Assembly (NCBI RefSeq): GCF_023476645.1
Contig: NZ_JAMCOJ010000004.1
Location: forward strand, 62,001 to 126,000
DNA: 64,000 nucleotides
From: Cellulophaga sp. 20_2_10
Lineage (GTDB): Bacteria; Bacteroidota; Bacteroidia; Flavobacteriales; Flavobacteriaceae
Reading direction: 5' to 3'
Positions 1 through 7,796 of this stretch are shown here, in pieces (positions within the stretch are counted from its first letter, which is position 1; every line of letters starts with the position of its first letter). Made by a program: the position numbers and the translations under genes. The notes beneath the pieces were generated by a model. The model was not told where the DNA came from, ran no database searches, and saw only the letters and a list, made by a program, of their open reading frames with translations.

Positions 1-1352
1 CGAATGTTTTCAAACTTATAACCAATTCCCCATTCTAAAGTTGTTTTATTTTTAGTGTATTTTCCTTTGTGTTGAATGTTAAATAATAGTGCGTCTAAAT
101 CGTTTCTAGTGCGTTTAAATTGTGATCCAAGTATTTTGGGTGTAGTTGCGTCACCAAAAGAATCGCTACTTAAATCACTATTAACGCCACCAATAGCATA
201 TTGTGCATAAACATCAGAGTATTCTTCTTCTGTAGTGTGATACAGTGATGAGATTAACTTTAAGTTTAAATTTTTATTCGTAAAATATTCTGCTTTTAGC
301 GCGCCCAGAACTGTACTAAATTTATTTTTTTCTTGTCCGTTATAGTATACGGTAAGTGATTTAGGATTGTTTAGAGTGCCAAAATTTGTTTGCCTGGTTT
401 GTGGCTCATTTGTGTAATTGTTTAGGGAGGCACTACCTAAAAAGTTTAGATAAAACTTGTCAGAAAATTTATATGTAGTATATGTTTGAAGGTCCGTAAA
501 TGTAGGTTTGTAATTTGCAGTGGTTTGTTTGCTGTTTAAAAATAAGTTGTTATCTCTGTATCTAAGACCAGAAATAGTGGTTAATTTTTTATTTTTTGAT
601 GTCGTTTCTAGCGCTAAATCGGCTCCTAAAAAACTAAGGTTTACTGTACCATTAAAACTAATGGGTTTTTTATAAGTGATATCTAAAACAGACGAAAGTT
701 TATCTCCGTATTTTGCTTGAAAACCTCCAGCGGAAAAGTTTATTTCTTGTGTAAGATTGGTGTTAATAAAGCTTAGCCCTTCTTGTTGTCCAGATCTAAT
801 TAAAAAAGGTCTGTATACCTCAATTTCATTAACATATACAAGGTTCTCGTCATAATTTCCACCGCGAACTGCATATTGTGTGCTAAGTTCATTGTTAGCT
901 GTTACACTGGGGAGCAATTTTAAAATGTTTTCTACACCTGCATTTGCACCTGGGATTTTACGAGCAACGCTCGGTGAAATTGTAGTTATGTTCGGTGTTT
1001 TTCTTTGCCCGTTGGCAGTAATAACTACCTCGGTTATCTGCTCTATTTTAGTTTGTAAAACAGGGTATAGCTCGTAAAATTCTGCATTGTCAAGAATTAT
1101 ATTTTTAATGACTACGTTTTTGTAGCCTATATAAGAAAATGTAACTGTGATCTCTTTATTAGCAGGAACTTCTAAAACAAAAAAGCCGTTGCTATTGCTA
1201 ACGGCTCCTGTAGTTTCTGTTTTTATACTTACGTTTTCTAGGGGGTTATTATTTTCTAAAAATACAACACCGCTAATTGTAGCTGTTTGTCCTAATAATA
1301 AATTAAAAGAACTTAAAAGTGTAATTATCAAGAAGTGTACAGTACATCTCAA
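1..1352 (-). CDS. TonB-dependent receptor, N-terminal part (cut by window start)
   Basis: Outer-membrane receptor whose C-terminal part lies outside the window. The reverse frame stays open from 1352 to base 1. It starts with a hydrophobic signal peptide ending in ...NLLLGQ, then a carboxypeptidase-regulatory-like beta-sandwich (TATISGVVFLEN...), then a plug domain with the typical VRGG motif (YAVRGGNYDENLVYVNEIEV). The rest reads as beta-barrel strands. There is no in-frame ATG near the N-terminus. The only start giving a proper signal peptide is TTG at 1350-1352 (MRCTVHFLIITLL), six bases past the stop of the M23 peptidase gene upstream, so the two are probably co-transcribed. Substrate unknown. 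The lack of a SusD partner in view argues for a siderophore, cofactor or other small substrate, but this is inference. Confidence 0.85.
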   Translation of the reverse strand, partial: MRCTVHFLIITLLSSFNLLLGQTATISGVVFLENNNPLENVSIKTETTGAVSNSNGFFVLEVPANKEITVTFSYIGYKNVVIKNIILDNAEFYELYPVLQTKIEQITEVVITANGQRKTPNITTISPSVARKIPGANAGVENILKLLPSVTANNELSTQYAVRGGNYDENLVYVNEIEVYRPFLIRSGQQEGLSFINTNLTQEINFSAGGFQAKYGDKLSSVLDITYKKPISFNGTVNLSFLGADLALETTSKNKKLTTISGLRYRDNNLFLNSKQTTANYKPTFTDLQTYTTYKFSDKFYLNFLGSASLNNYTNEPQTRQTNFGTLNNPKSLTVYYNGQEKNKFSTVLGALKAEYFTNKNLNLKLISSLYHTTEEEYSDVYAQYAIGGVNSDLSSDSFGDATTPKILGSQFKRTRNDLDALLFNIQHKGKYTKNKTTLEWGIGYKFENI

Positions 1353-1358
1353 AATTAT

Positions 1359-3050
1359 TTATTTTCTAAAGAAAGTAGATTCATACGTAGTAGAATTTCC
1401 AACATTATCTGTAACTACTACTTTTAAATTACATTCTTTTTTATTTAGAATTTTATCATCAAAGTCATACGTAATTGTATTGGTTTTATACTCGTAACTC
1501 ATTAGAATCCATTCCCCATTTAAATAAGCGTTGTACGTATCTATTCCGCTTAAATCATCAACAATTTTTAGGCTTAAATACTTGTAATTGTTTAGCCATT
1601 GCTTGTCTTTAAAGTTTTTAGGGGTAATTACTGGTGCCACAGTATCTTTTGCTAAGGTGTATGTTCCAAGGTTTTTTGTTCTAGTTGTAAACGTATTTCC
1701 TCTTTTATATGTAGTGGCGTGTATAGGTTGTAATTTGCTGTTAAATCTAGCTATAAACAATTGTTTTTTTTCTGCGGCTGAATATTTAGCGGCATCAAAG
1801 GTTATAGTGAAATTACGATGTGCAGGAACTTGGTTGTTGTGTATTTTTACTGTGTCTGCACCTTTTTCTATATCAATATAGAAATCTTTATAAAATGTAT
1901 TTGCAGGGAAATATACTTTTGCACCACCTAAATTGTAATTGTTTGGTTTTTTAGCAATAAGGTAATTGTCTGTAATAGTTACTTTTTTAGTAGACTTTAG
2001 TTCTTGTTTTTTGCCTTCAACAGGTATAATAATTCTGGTGGTATTATTTTCTAAATCTTTTAAAAGTAATTCCACTTTGTAACTTAAGCCGTTACTAACA
2101 TCAATTTTACCATTGTTGTTTATTTTAGAGTAAACACTTAGTTTATTACTAGGCTCTTTAAAAAGCTTTACTATACGTTGGTTGTATCTGCCAAAATGAG
2201 AATAATCTATTAAGGTGTTAATGTATCTAGATTCAGCAAAAGAAAACGAATCAAAATTAAATTTAGAATACGTTTTTCCGTTTACAAGTTGCTCAATAGA
2301 GTAGATGCCGTTTTTGTTGGCAGCCAAATCTTGTCTGTCATATCCGTTAAAGCCAAAACCAATTGTTCCTAAAGCGTATACTTTTTCAGCTAAGTAAGAT
2401 CCGTCTGGTTGTTTTTTAAACTTTAATTGAGTTTTGTTTTCGCTTTTATTAACTTGTGCATCCTCACTTAAAGGATATGCATATAAATTAAGTATTGTTG
2501 GGTCTGTAGCATCTTTAATTTTATATCCAAATAATAACGGATTTGTAGGTTTACTAGAGGTGTTGCTTCTAATTTCAAAATGTAAGTGCGGACCAGAAGA
2601 GCCACCTGTATTTCCAGAATAGGCAATAATTTCGCCTTTATCTACTTTTAATTCTCCTAAATCTGGAAAAGCTTCTACTTGGTAGGACTGCTTTTTGTAT
2701 TGTAATTTTTTAATATACGCCTCAATCTTAGGAGAAAATTTTTGTAAATGTGCATAAACAGAGGTGTATCCGTTAGGGTGAGTTATATATATGGCTTTAC
2801 CATAACCCCAATGAGATATTTTTATACGAGTAACAGAAGCACTTTCTATTGCGTGTACTGCCAAACCCTCTCTTTGCTGTGTTTTAATGTCTATACCAGA
2901 ATGAAAATGGTTAGATCGTAACTCTCCAAAGTTACCCGCTAGTATTAAAGGAATATCTAAAGGAGACTGAAAAGTATTCTGGGGATGTTTTTCTTGCCCT
3001 TTTACTGAATTAAGTAAAAATAGTACAGCTATAAATGCGTAAACTCTCAT
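1359..3050 (-). CDS. M23 family metallopeptidase
   Basis: Predicted secreted zinc peptidase of the LytM/M23 type, which cleaves peptide crosslinks in peptidoglycan. It has an 18-residue signal peptide (MRVYAFIAVLFLLNSVKG) and an M23 domain at about residues 30-170. The zinc ligands are visible as H50-x3-D54 in HFHSGIDIKT and H157 in GPHLHFE (H155-x-H157), with a further conserved His in YAHL at 101. The roughly 390 residues that follow look like beta-rich domains and carry no motif I recognise. At 563 aa it is much longer than a bare LytM domain, as is common for flavobacterial members. All catalytic residues are present, so it should be active. The ATG start follows from the signal peptide. 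It is the first gene of a likely two-gene unit with the TonB-dependent receptor. Confidence 0.9.
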   Translation of the reverse strand: MRVYAFIAVLFLLNSVKGQEKHPQNTFQSPLDIPLILAGNFGELRSNHFHSGIDIKTQQREGLAVHAIESASVTRIKISHWGYGKAIYITHPNGYTSVYAHLQKFSPKIEAYIKKLQYKKQSYQVEAFPDLGELKVDKGEIIAYSGNTGGSSGPHLHFEIRSNTSSKPTNPLLFGYKIKDATDPTILNLYAYPLSEDAQVNKSENKTQLKFKKQPDGSYLAEKVYALGTIGFGFNGYDRQDLAANKNGIYSIEQLVNGKTYSKFNFDSFSFAESRYINTLIDYSHFGRYNQRIVKLFKEPSNKLSVYSKINNNGKIDVSNGLSYKVELLLKDLENNTTRIIIPVEGKKQELKSTKKVTITDNYLIAKKPNNYNLGGAKVYFPANTFYKDFYIDIEKGADTVKIHNNQVPAHRNFTITFDAAKYSAAEKKQLFIARFNSKLQPIHATTYKRGNTFTTRTKNLGTYTLAKDTVAPVITPKNFKDKQWLNNYKYLSLKIVDDLSGIDTYNAYLNGEWILMSYEYKTNTITYDFDDKILNKKECNLKVVVTDNVGNSTTYESTFFRK

Positions 3051-3191
3051 TAAGTATTTTTAAAGTTGATACGAAAATAACTAATCCGTTTAATTGAAAA
3101 AAACTAATCTGTTTTTAAAATTACAAAAGTCGACATTACAATAGGTTAACAACTGAGATTTAATTCTTTGCAAGAATAATTGCAAAAAGTA

Positions 3192-3222
3192 TTGCGAACT
3201 AGTTTATTCTATGTTAACTTTG
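3192..3222 (+). promoter_or_regulatory. Bacteroidota-type promoter for the zapA operon
   Basis: A TTG at 3192-3194 (-33 element) and TAACTTTG at 3215-3222 (-7 element, consensus TAnnTTTG) are separated by 20 bases, inside the 17-23 range known for flavobacterial housekeeping promoters. Transcription should begin a few bases after 3222, giving a leader of about 20 bases before the ATG at 3247. This is one of the best promoter matches in the window. Confidence 0.65.
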
Positions 3223-3246
3223 TGATAAATGCATCGATTTTTGTAA

Positions 3247-3537
3247 ATGAGCGAATTAGTTGAAATTGTTGATTCTTTAGAGAATAAAATTAGCAAGCTA
3301 CTTCATAAGATGGAGTTGTTAAAGCATGTTAATGTAAAATTACAAGAAGAACTAGTTTCGCTTAAAACAGAGCAAAGAACAAATTCTAATTTAGTCTTAG
3401 ACTGGGAAGAAAAGTACAATGCTCTTAAACTTGCAAATTCTATGCTTGGCAGTAATACAAATAAAACAGAAGCAAAGCTTAAAATAAATACATTAATTAG
3501 AGAGTTAGATCATTGTATTGCACAACTAGCTGAATAA
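3247..3537 (+). CDS. small coiled-coil protein upstream of zapA
   Basis: A 96-residue protein with no signal peptide or membrane segment. Residues 1-60 show heptad-like hydrophobic spacing (LVEIVDSLENKISKLLHKM...), so most of it should be a coiled coil. It lies 16 bases before zapA and shares its promoter. Position and shape suggest a partner of ZapA at the FtsZ ring, perhaps filling the role of ZapB, which is also a short coiled coil in Enterobacteria. I see no sequence identity to ZapB that would prove it; the function is inference from context. Confidence 0.8.
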   Translation: MSELVEIVDSLENKISKLLHKMELLKHVNVKLQEELVSLKTEQRTNSNLVLDWEEKYNALKLANSMLGSNTNKTEAKLKINTLIRELDHCIAQLAE

Positions 3538-3553
3538 TGTAGCATTAATACTT

Positions 3554-3850
3554 ATGGCAGAAAAGCTAAAAATTAAACTTTCTATTGCAGACAGGGTTTA
3601 TCCTTTAACCATAGATCCTAGTCAGGAAGAGGGTTTGCGTAAAGCAGCTAAAAATATAGAGCAGCTAGCAAAAAAGTTTGAGCAAAATTATGCCGTTAGA
3701 GATAAACAAGATGTTTTGGCAATGTGTGCCTTGCAGTTTGCCTCTAAAATAGAACAGAAAAGTATTGATAAACAAGAAGATACGTCAGAAGTTACAGAGC
3801 GTTTAAAAGCTCTAGAACATATAGTAGATTCTAAGCTTAGCACTATATAA
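3554..3850 (+). CDS. zapA: cell division protein ZapA
   Basis: A 98-residue ZapA-family protein, which binds and bundles FtsZ protofilaments at the division ring. The N-terminal domain (KLKIKLSIADRVYPLTIDPS, then EEGLRKAAKNIEQL) is the family signature, and the C-terminal half is a helix for dimer/tetramer coiled-coil formation. Length matches the family. It follows the small coiled-coil gene by 16 bases and precedes 6S RNA, the same neighbourhood seen in Proteobacteria (zapA-ssrS), and then rny. Confidence 0.9.
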   Translation: MAEKLKIKLSIADRVYPLTIDPSQEEGLRKAAKNIEQLAKKFEQNYAVRDKQDVLAMCALQFASKIEQKSIDKQEDTSEVTERLKALEHIVDSKLSTI

Positions 3851-3881
3851 AAAACGTTCATTACATAACATTAAGTTACTG

Positions 3882-4044
3882 CCCACATTGGTATTTTTTT
3901 GACAAACTCAACATTAATTTGTTTTAAAGGGTGAGTTTAGTTTGTAAAAGCAAGCCTTACTAGTATAAGGATCCTTGATCATGCTGTTAGCCCTAATCCT
4001 GTTTTATAGGAGTTTGTACAAAACACCCCCAATGTGGGTTTTTT
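3882..4044 (+). ncRNA. ssrS: 6S RNA (6S-Flavo type)
   Basis: The 210-base gap between zapA and rny folds into a long rod. CCCACATTGG (3882-3891) pairs perfectly with CCAATGTGGG (4029-4038). An internal loop follows, then 3897-3909 (TTTTGACAAACTC) pairs with 4010-4023 with one bulged A. The middle is largely open, with small hairpins such as CCTTA...TAAGG. A T-run follows the closing stem. This is the open-promoter-mimic shape by which 6S RNA sequesters housekeeping RNA polymerase, and the place downstream of zapA matches known 6S loci, including the flavobacterial family. Ends are estimated from the closing stem. Confidence 0.8.
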
Positions 4045-4061
4045 AATATATATAAACAACC

Positions 4062-5633
4062 ATGGATAATATTACATTTATAATAGTAGGAGCTATAGTG
4101 GGCTTAGCAATAGGCTTTATAGTAGCAAAATTTTTAGAAAAAGGAAAAGCTTCTAAAATAGTTGCATCAGCTAAGATTGAAGCTGAATCTTTTTTAAGAA
4201 ATGCTAAAACCGAAGGAGAAAGCATTAAAAAAGATAAAATACTACAAGCAAAAGAAAAGTTTTTAGAGCTTAAGGCAGAACACGAAAAAGTAATAAATGC
4301 GAAAGACAAAAAAATGTCTGAAGCAGAAAAACGTACAAGAGATAAAGAGTCTCAAATAAGTAATGAGCTAGCGAAGACTAAAAAGGTCAATGATCAATTG
4401 CAATCTAAAATACAATCTGTAGATCATAAGAATGATTACTTAGAGAAGAAACAATCTGAGTTAGATAAACTACATAAAAACCAAGTACAGCAACTAGAAG
4501 TTATTTCTGGACTTTCTGCTGAAGATGCAAAAGCTCAACTGGTAGATTCTTTAAAAGAAACTGCTAAATCAGACGCAATGGCATTTATGCAGACTGCAAT
4601 GGAGGAAGCTAAGCTTACTGCAGAGCAAGACGCTAAGAAAATTATAATTAATACCATACAACGTATAGGAACAGAAGAAGCGGTAGAAAACTGTGTTTCT
4701 GTTTTTAACTTAGAGTCAGATGACGTTAAGGGACGTATTATTGGTAGAGAAGGAAGAAACATTAGAGCTTTAGAAGCAGCAACTGGAGTAGAGATTATTG
4801 TTGATGATACACCAGAAGCAATTATACTTTCTTGTTTTGATTCGGTTAGAAGAGAAGTTGCGCGTTTGTCTTTACATAAATTAGTAACAGATGGTCGTAT
4901 ACACCCTGCACGTATTGAAGAGGTGGTTCGTAAAACAGAGAAACAGATAGAACAAGAAATTGTAGAAGTTGGTAAGCGTACAATTATAGATTTAGGAATT
5001 CACGGTTTACATCCAGAATTAATTAGAGCTGTAGGTCGTATGAAATATCGTTCTTCTTACGGTCAAAACTTGCTTCAACACTCAAGAGAAGTAGCAAAAC
5101 TTTGTGGTGTAATGGCTGCAGAGTTAGGGTTAAATCCTAAAACAGCAAAAAGAGCTGGTTTGTTACATGATATTGGTAAAGTGCCAAATACAGAAGTGGA
5201 GGTAGAAACTCCTCATGCTATACTAGGTATGCAGTGGGCAGAGAAATATGGTGAAAAACCAGATGTTTGTAATGCTATTGGAGCTCACCACGATGAAATT
5301 GAAATGAAGACTTTAATAGCGCCAATAGTTCAGGTTTGTGATGCAATTAGTGGAGCTAGACCAGGAGCAAGAAGACAGGTGTTAGATTCTTATATACAAC
5401 GTCTAAAAGACTTAGAGGAAGTAGCTTTTGGCTTTGTAGGAGTACAAAAAGCATATGCAATACAAGCTGGTAGAGAATTGCGTGTTATTGTAGAGAGTGA
5501 AAAAGTAACAGACGATAAAGCAGCAGAATTATCTTTCGAGATATCACAAAAAATACAAACGGATATGACATATCCAGGACAAGTAAAGGTTACCGTAATA
5601 CGTGAAACACGTGCGGTTAACGTTGCTAAATAA
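4062..5633 (+). CDS. rny: ribonuclease Y
   Basis: A membrane-anchored endoribonuclease that begins mRNA decay. Its 523 residues follow the family order: an N-terminal transmembrane helix (about residues 3-22), a long charged coiled coil to about 200, a KH domain with the RNA-binding loop [17 protein letters not shown], and an HD domain with the metal-binding [11 protein letters not shown] and a later GAHHDE. All catalytic histidines and aspartates are visible. It lies just after 6S RNA and ends at a strong shared terminator, so it may be transcribed both from the zapA promoter by read-through and from its own start. Confidence 0.96.
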   Translation: MDNITFIIVGAIVGLAIGFIVAKFLEKGKASKIVASAKIEAESFLRNAKTEGESIKKDKILQAKEKFLELKAEHEKVINAKDKKMSEAEKRTRDKESQISNELAKTKKVNDQLQSKIQSVDHKNDYLEKKQSELDKLHKNQVQQLEVISGLSAEDAKAQLVDSLKETAKSDAMAFMQTAMEEAKLTAEQDAKKIIINTIQRIGTEEAVENCVSVFNLESDDVKGRIIGREGRNIRALEAATGVEIIVDDTPEAIILSCFDSVRREVARLSLHKLVTDGRIHPARIEEVVRKTEKQIEQEIVEVGKRTIIDLGIHGLHPELIRAVGRMKYRSSYGQNLLQHSREVAKLCGVMAAELGLNPKTAKRAGLLHDIGKVPNTEVEVETPHAILGMQWAEKYGEKPDVCNAIGAHHDEIEMKTLIAPIVQVCDAISGARPGARRQVLDSYIQRLKDLEEVAFGFVGVQKAYAIQAGRELRVIVESEKVTDDKAAELSFEISQKIQTDMTYPGQVKVTVIRETRAVNVAK

Positions 5634-5656
5634 AGTGCTAATTCAATAGTAGATAT

Positions 5657-5688
5657 AAAAAAAGCCTTCATTTCTGAAGGCTTTTTTT
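5657..5688. terminator. bidirectional intrinsic terminator between rny and the C40-like gene
   Basis: The perfect stem AAGCCTTCA (5662-5670) / TGAAGGCTT (5675-5683) has the loop TTTC, flanked by an A-run on the left and a T-run on the right. It can stop transcription from both convergent genes. Confidence 0.9.
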
Positions 5689-5716
5689 ATGCGTTTAAAA
5701 CAAGTAAATAGAGTAA

Positions 5717-6469
5717 TTAAATAATCTTTTTAATTACTCTAAGTTGGTGAGTGTAGTTTTTAAGTTCGGTATTAAAAATACCAGTATGGTCTATACGATC
5801 GATACGTACTTTTCCGTGACAATGAATAATGTAATTGTCTTGCATAATAATACCTACATGGTCTATTACACCTTCTTTATTGTCAAAAAAGGCTAAATCA
5901 CCAGGCTGACTTTCTTCAATAAAACTTAAGGCTTCACCTTGCCCAGATTGTTCTTGTGCTGTTCTTAATAACTTATAGCCATTAATTTTATAAACCATTT
6001 GTGTTAACCCTGAACTATCTATACCAAAAGGAGTCTTTCCGCCAGATAAAAACGGACTATTTAAATACAATAATGCAGCAGCAATAAGCTGAGGTTTATT
6101 CTGTATGCCGTGCGTGTAATTACCATCAAAATAATGGTCTAATAAAGCAGCCCCTTCAATACAAGAACCAACCAAAATAGGCATTAAATCATTTTTAGTA
6201 GACGATATAAAAGCCACTAAGTCAGAACTTAGAGGCGCTTCTTTATTACTGTCTAAGGCATTGTATTGCTCTTCAGTAATAAAAACAAATTGTTTATTGC
6301 TAACCCAAGCTTCTACACCATCAAAAGCAATTCTTATTTTACTCCAGAATTTACGGTGCTCTAGAACCTTAAAATGGTCGCCATACAAAAGTTGCGCGAC
6401 CATTTCTGAAGTTTCTTCTGGAGTTAACCTTATGGGAACTATACTAAGATTACAAATACCGTATTGCAT
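5717..6469 (-). CDS. SH3/NlpC-P60 (C40-like) protein with substituted active-site Cys
   Basis: A 250-residue protein with an N-terminal bacterial SH3-like region (about 1-65) and a C-terminal NlpC/P60 domain (about 125-245), the layout of flavobacterial C40 cell-wall endopeptidases. No signal peptide is seen. The catalytic triad region is recognisable: GGKTPFGIDSSGLTQMVY, then VIDHVGIIM (His204) and IIHCHGK (His216/218). The residue that should be the nucleophilic Cys in the DCSG motif is Ser152 (codon AGT at 6014-6016). The usual Trp of the preceding WGG is Ser142. The rest of the domain is intact and the frame is unbroken. It may be a non-hydrolytic binding protein or a weak serine variant. 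It lies 22 bases downstream of the thiolase on the same strand. Confidence 0.88.
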   Translation of the reverse strand: MQYGICNLSIVPIRLTPEETSEMVAQLLYGDHFKVLEHRKFWSKIRIAFDGVEAWVSNKQFVFITEEQYNALDSNKEAPLSSDLVAFISSTKNDLMPILVGSCIEGAALLDHYFDGNYTHGIQNKPQLIAAALLYLNSPFLSGGKTPFGIDSSGLTQMVYKINGYKLLRTAQEQSGQGEALSFIEESQPGDLAFFDNKEGVIDHVGIIMQDNYIIHCHGKVRIDRIDHTGIFNTELKNYTHQLRVIKKII

Positions 6470-6491
6470 ACAATTGTTTTGATCTGCTATA

Positions 6492-7667
6492 TTAAGCTTT
6501 TTCTAAAACAATTGCAGATGCACCACCACCACCATTACATATGGCAGCTGCTCCAATTTTTGCATTATTTTGTTCTAATACGCTTAATAGTGTAATTACT
6601 ATTCTAGCTCCAGAACATCCAAGCGGATGACCTAAAGAAACAGCACCACCATTTACGTTTACATTTTTATCTGTTAATCCTAATATTTTCATATTAGCTA
6701 AGCCTACAACAGCAAAAGCCTCGTTAAACTCAAAGTAATCTACATCACCAATAGAAATTCCTGCTTTATCTAATGCCTTTGGTAAAGCTTTAGATGGTGC
6801 AGTAGTAAACCATTCTGGCTCGTGTGCAGCATCAGCATAACTTTTAATTTTTGCTAATGGTTTTAGGTTTAATTCTTTTGCTTTTTCGGCACTCATTAAT
6901 ACAAGTGCAGCAGCACCATCATTAATTGTAGATGCATTTGCAGCTGTTACAGTACCGTCTTTAGAAAAAGCAGCACGTAAAGCAGGTATTTTTTCTAATT
7001 TAACGTTTTTAAACTCTTCGTCTTCAGAAACAATAACAGGTTCACCTCTTCTTTGTGGAACTTCTACCGGTACAACTTCATCATTAAATTTACCTTGCTC
7101 CCAAGCAGCAGCAGATCTTTTGTAAGACTGTATTGCAAAATTATCTTGGTCTTCTCTGCTAAACTCATATTCTGTAGCACACGCGTCCGCGCAAACGCCC
7201 ATTGCGTTTTGGTCATAGGCATCTACTAAACCATCTTTTTGTAAACCATCTACTAGAGATGTTGGTCCAAATTTTTGTCCGTTTCTTAAGTGTACGTAGT
7301 GTGGCACCATACTCATATTCTCCATACCACCAGCAACTACAATATCATTATCACCTAGAGCAATAGATTGTGCAGCTTGCATAATAGTTTTCATTCCAGA
7401 AGCACAAACCTTGTTTATAGTTGTACAGGGAACTGTATTTGGTATACCAGCAAACATTGCCGCTTGTCTTGCAGGAGCCTGACCAACGCCAGCTTGTACT
7501 ACATTACCCATTAAAACTTCTTGAACCTGAGATGGCTCTAGTTTTATTTTATCTAACGCACCTTTTATAGCAATTGCACCTAATTTTGGTGCAGCAACAC
7601 TAGATAATGATCCTAAAAAACTCCCAATTGGAGTTCTTGCCATAGAAACTATAACAACATCTTTCAT
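6492..7667 (-). CDS. acetyl-CoA C-acyltransferase (thiolase)
   Basis: A 391-residue thiolase of the acetoacetyl-CoA/3-ketoacyl-CoA type, catalysing Claisen condensation of acetyl-CoA or the reverse cleavage. The acylated Cys88 is in INKVCASGMK, the NEAF loop is at about 315-318, His347 is in SLGHPLGCSGAR and the second catalytic Cys377 is in AICNGGGGAS. Length and motif spacing match biosynthetic/degradative thiolases such as AtoB/PhaA. It stands without other beta-oxidation genes here, so the direction cannot be decided from context. It is transcribed toward the C40-like gene. Confidence 0.93.
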   Translation of the reverse strand: MKDVVIVSMARTPIGSFLGSLSSVAAPKLGAIAIKGALDKIKLEPSQVQEVLMGNVVQAGVGQAPARQAAMFAGIPNTVPCTTINKVCASGMKTIMQAAQSIALGDNDIVVAGGMENMSMVPHYVHLRNGQKFGPTSLVDGLQKDGLVDAYDQNAMGVCADACATEYEFSREDQDNFAIQSYKRSAAAWEQGKFNDEVVPVEVPQRRGEPVIVSEDEEFKNVKLEKIPALRAAFSKDGTVTAANASTINDGAAALVLMSAEKAKELNLKPLAKIKSYADAAHEPEWFTTAPSKALPKALDKAGISIGDVDYFEFNEAFAVVGLANMKILGLTDKNVNVNGGAVSLGHPLGCSGARIVITLLSVLEQNNAKIGAAAICNGGGGASAIVLEKA

Positions 7668-7688
7668 AAATTCTAAATTTTAATATTG

Positions 7689-7696
7689 CAAAATTA
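7689..7696 (-). promoter_or_regulatory. -7 box for the thiolase gene
   Basis: On the minus strand this reads TAATTTTG, a full match to TAnnTTTG, 21 bases before the ATG at 7667. No convincing TTG is found at -33. Confidence 0.4.
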
Positions 7697-7759
7697 ATAA
7701 ATAAATGCACATAGAGCAGGGTTCTTTTGTCAAAACCATTTTTTAAGCGCATAATTTTC

Positions 7760-7767
7760 TATTTTTG
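7760..7767 (+). promoter_or_regulatory. -7 box for the HD phosphohydrolase gene
   Basis: TATTTTTG matches TAnnTTTG and lies 29 bases before the TTG start at 7797. The upstream TTTG at 7726-7729 is about 30 bases away, too far for a standard -33 element. Confidence 0.4.
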
Positions 7768-7796
7768 GAAAAAGTTATTTTAACTAGAAAAAGATA

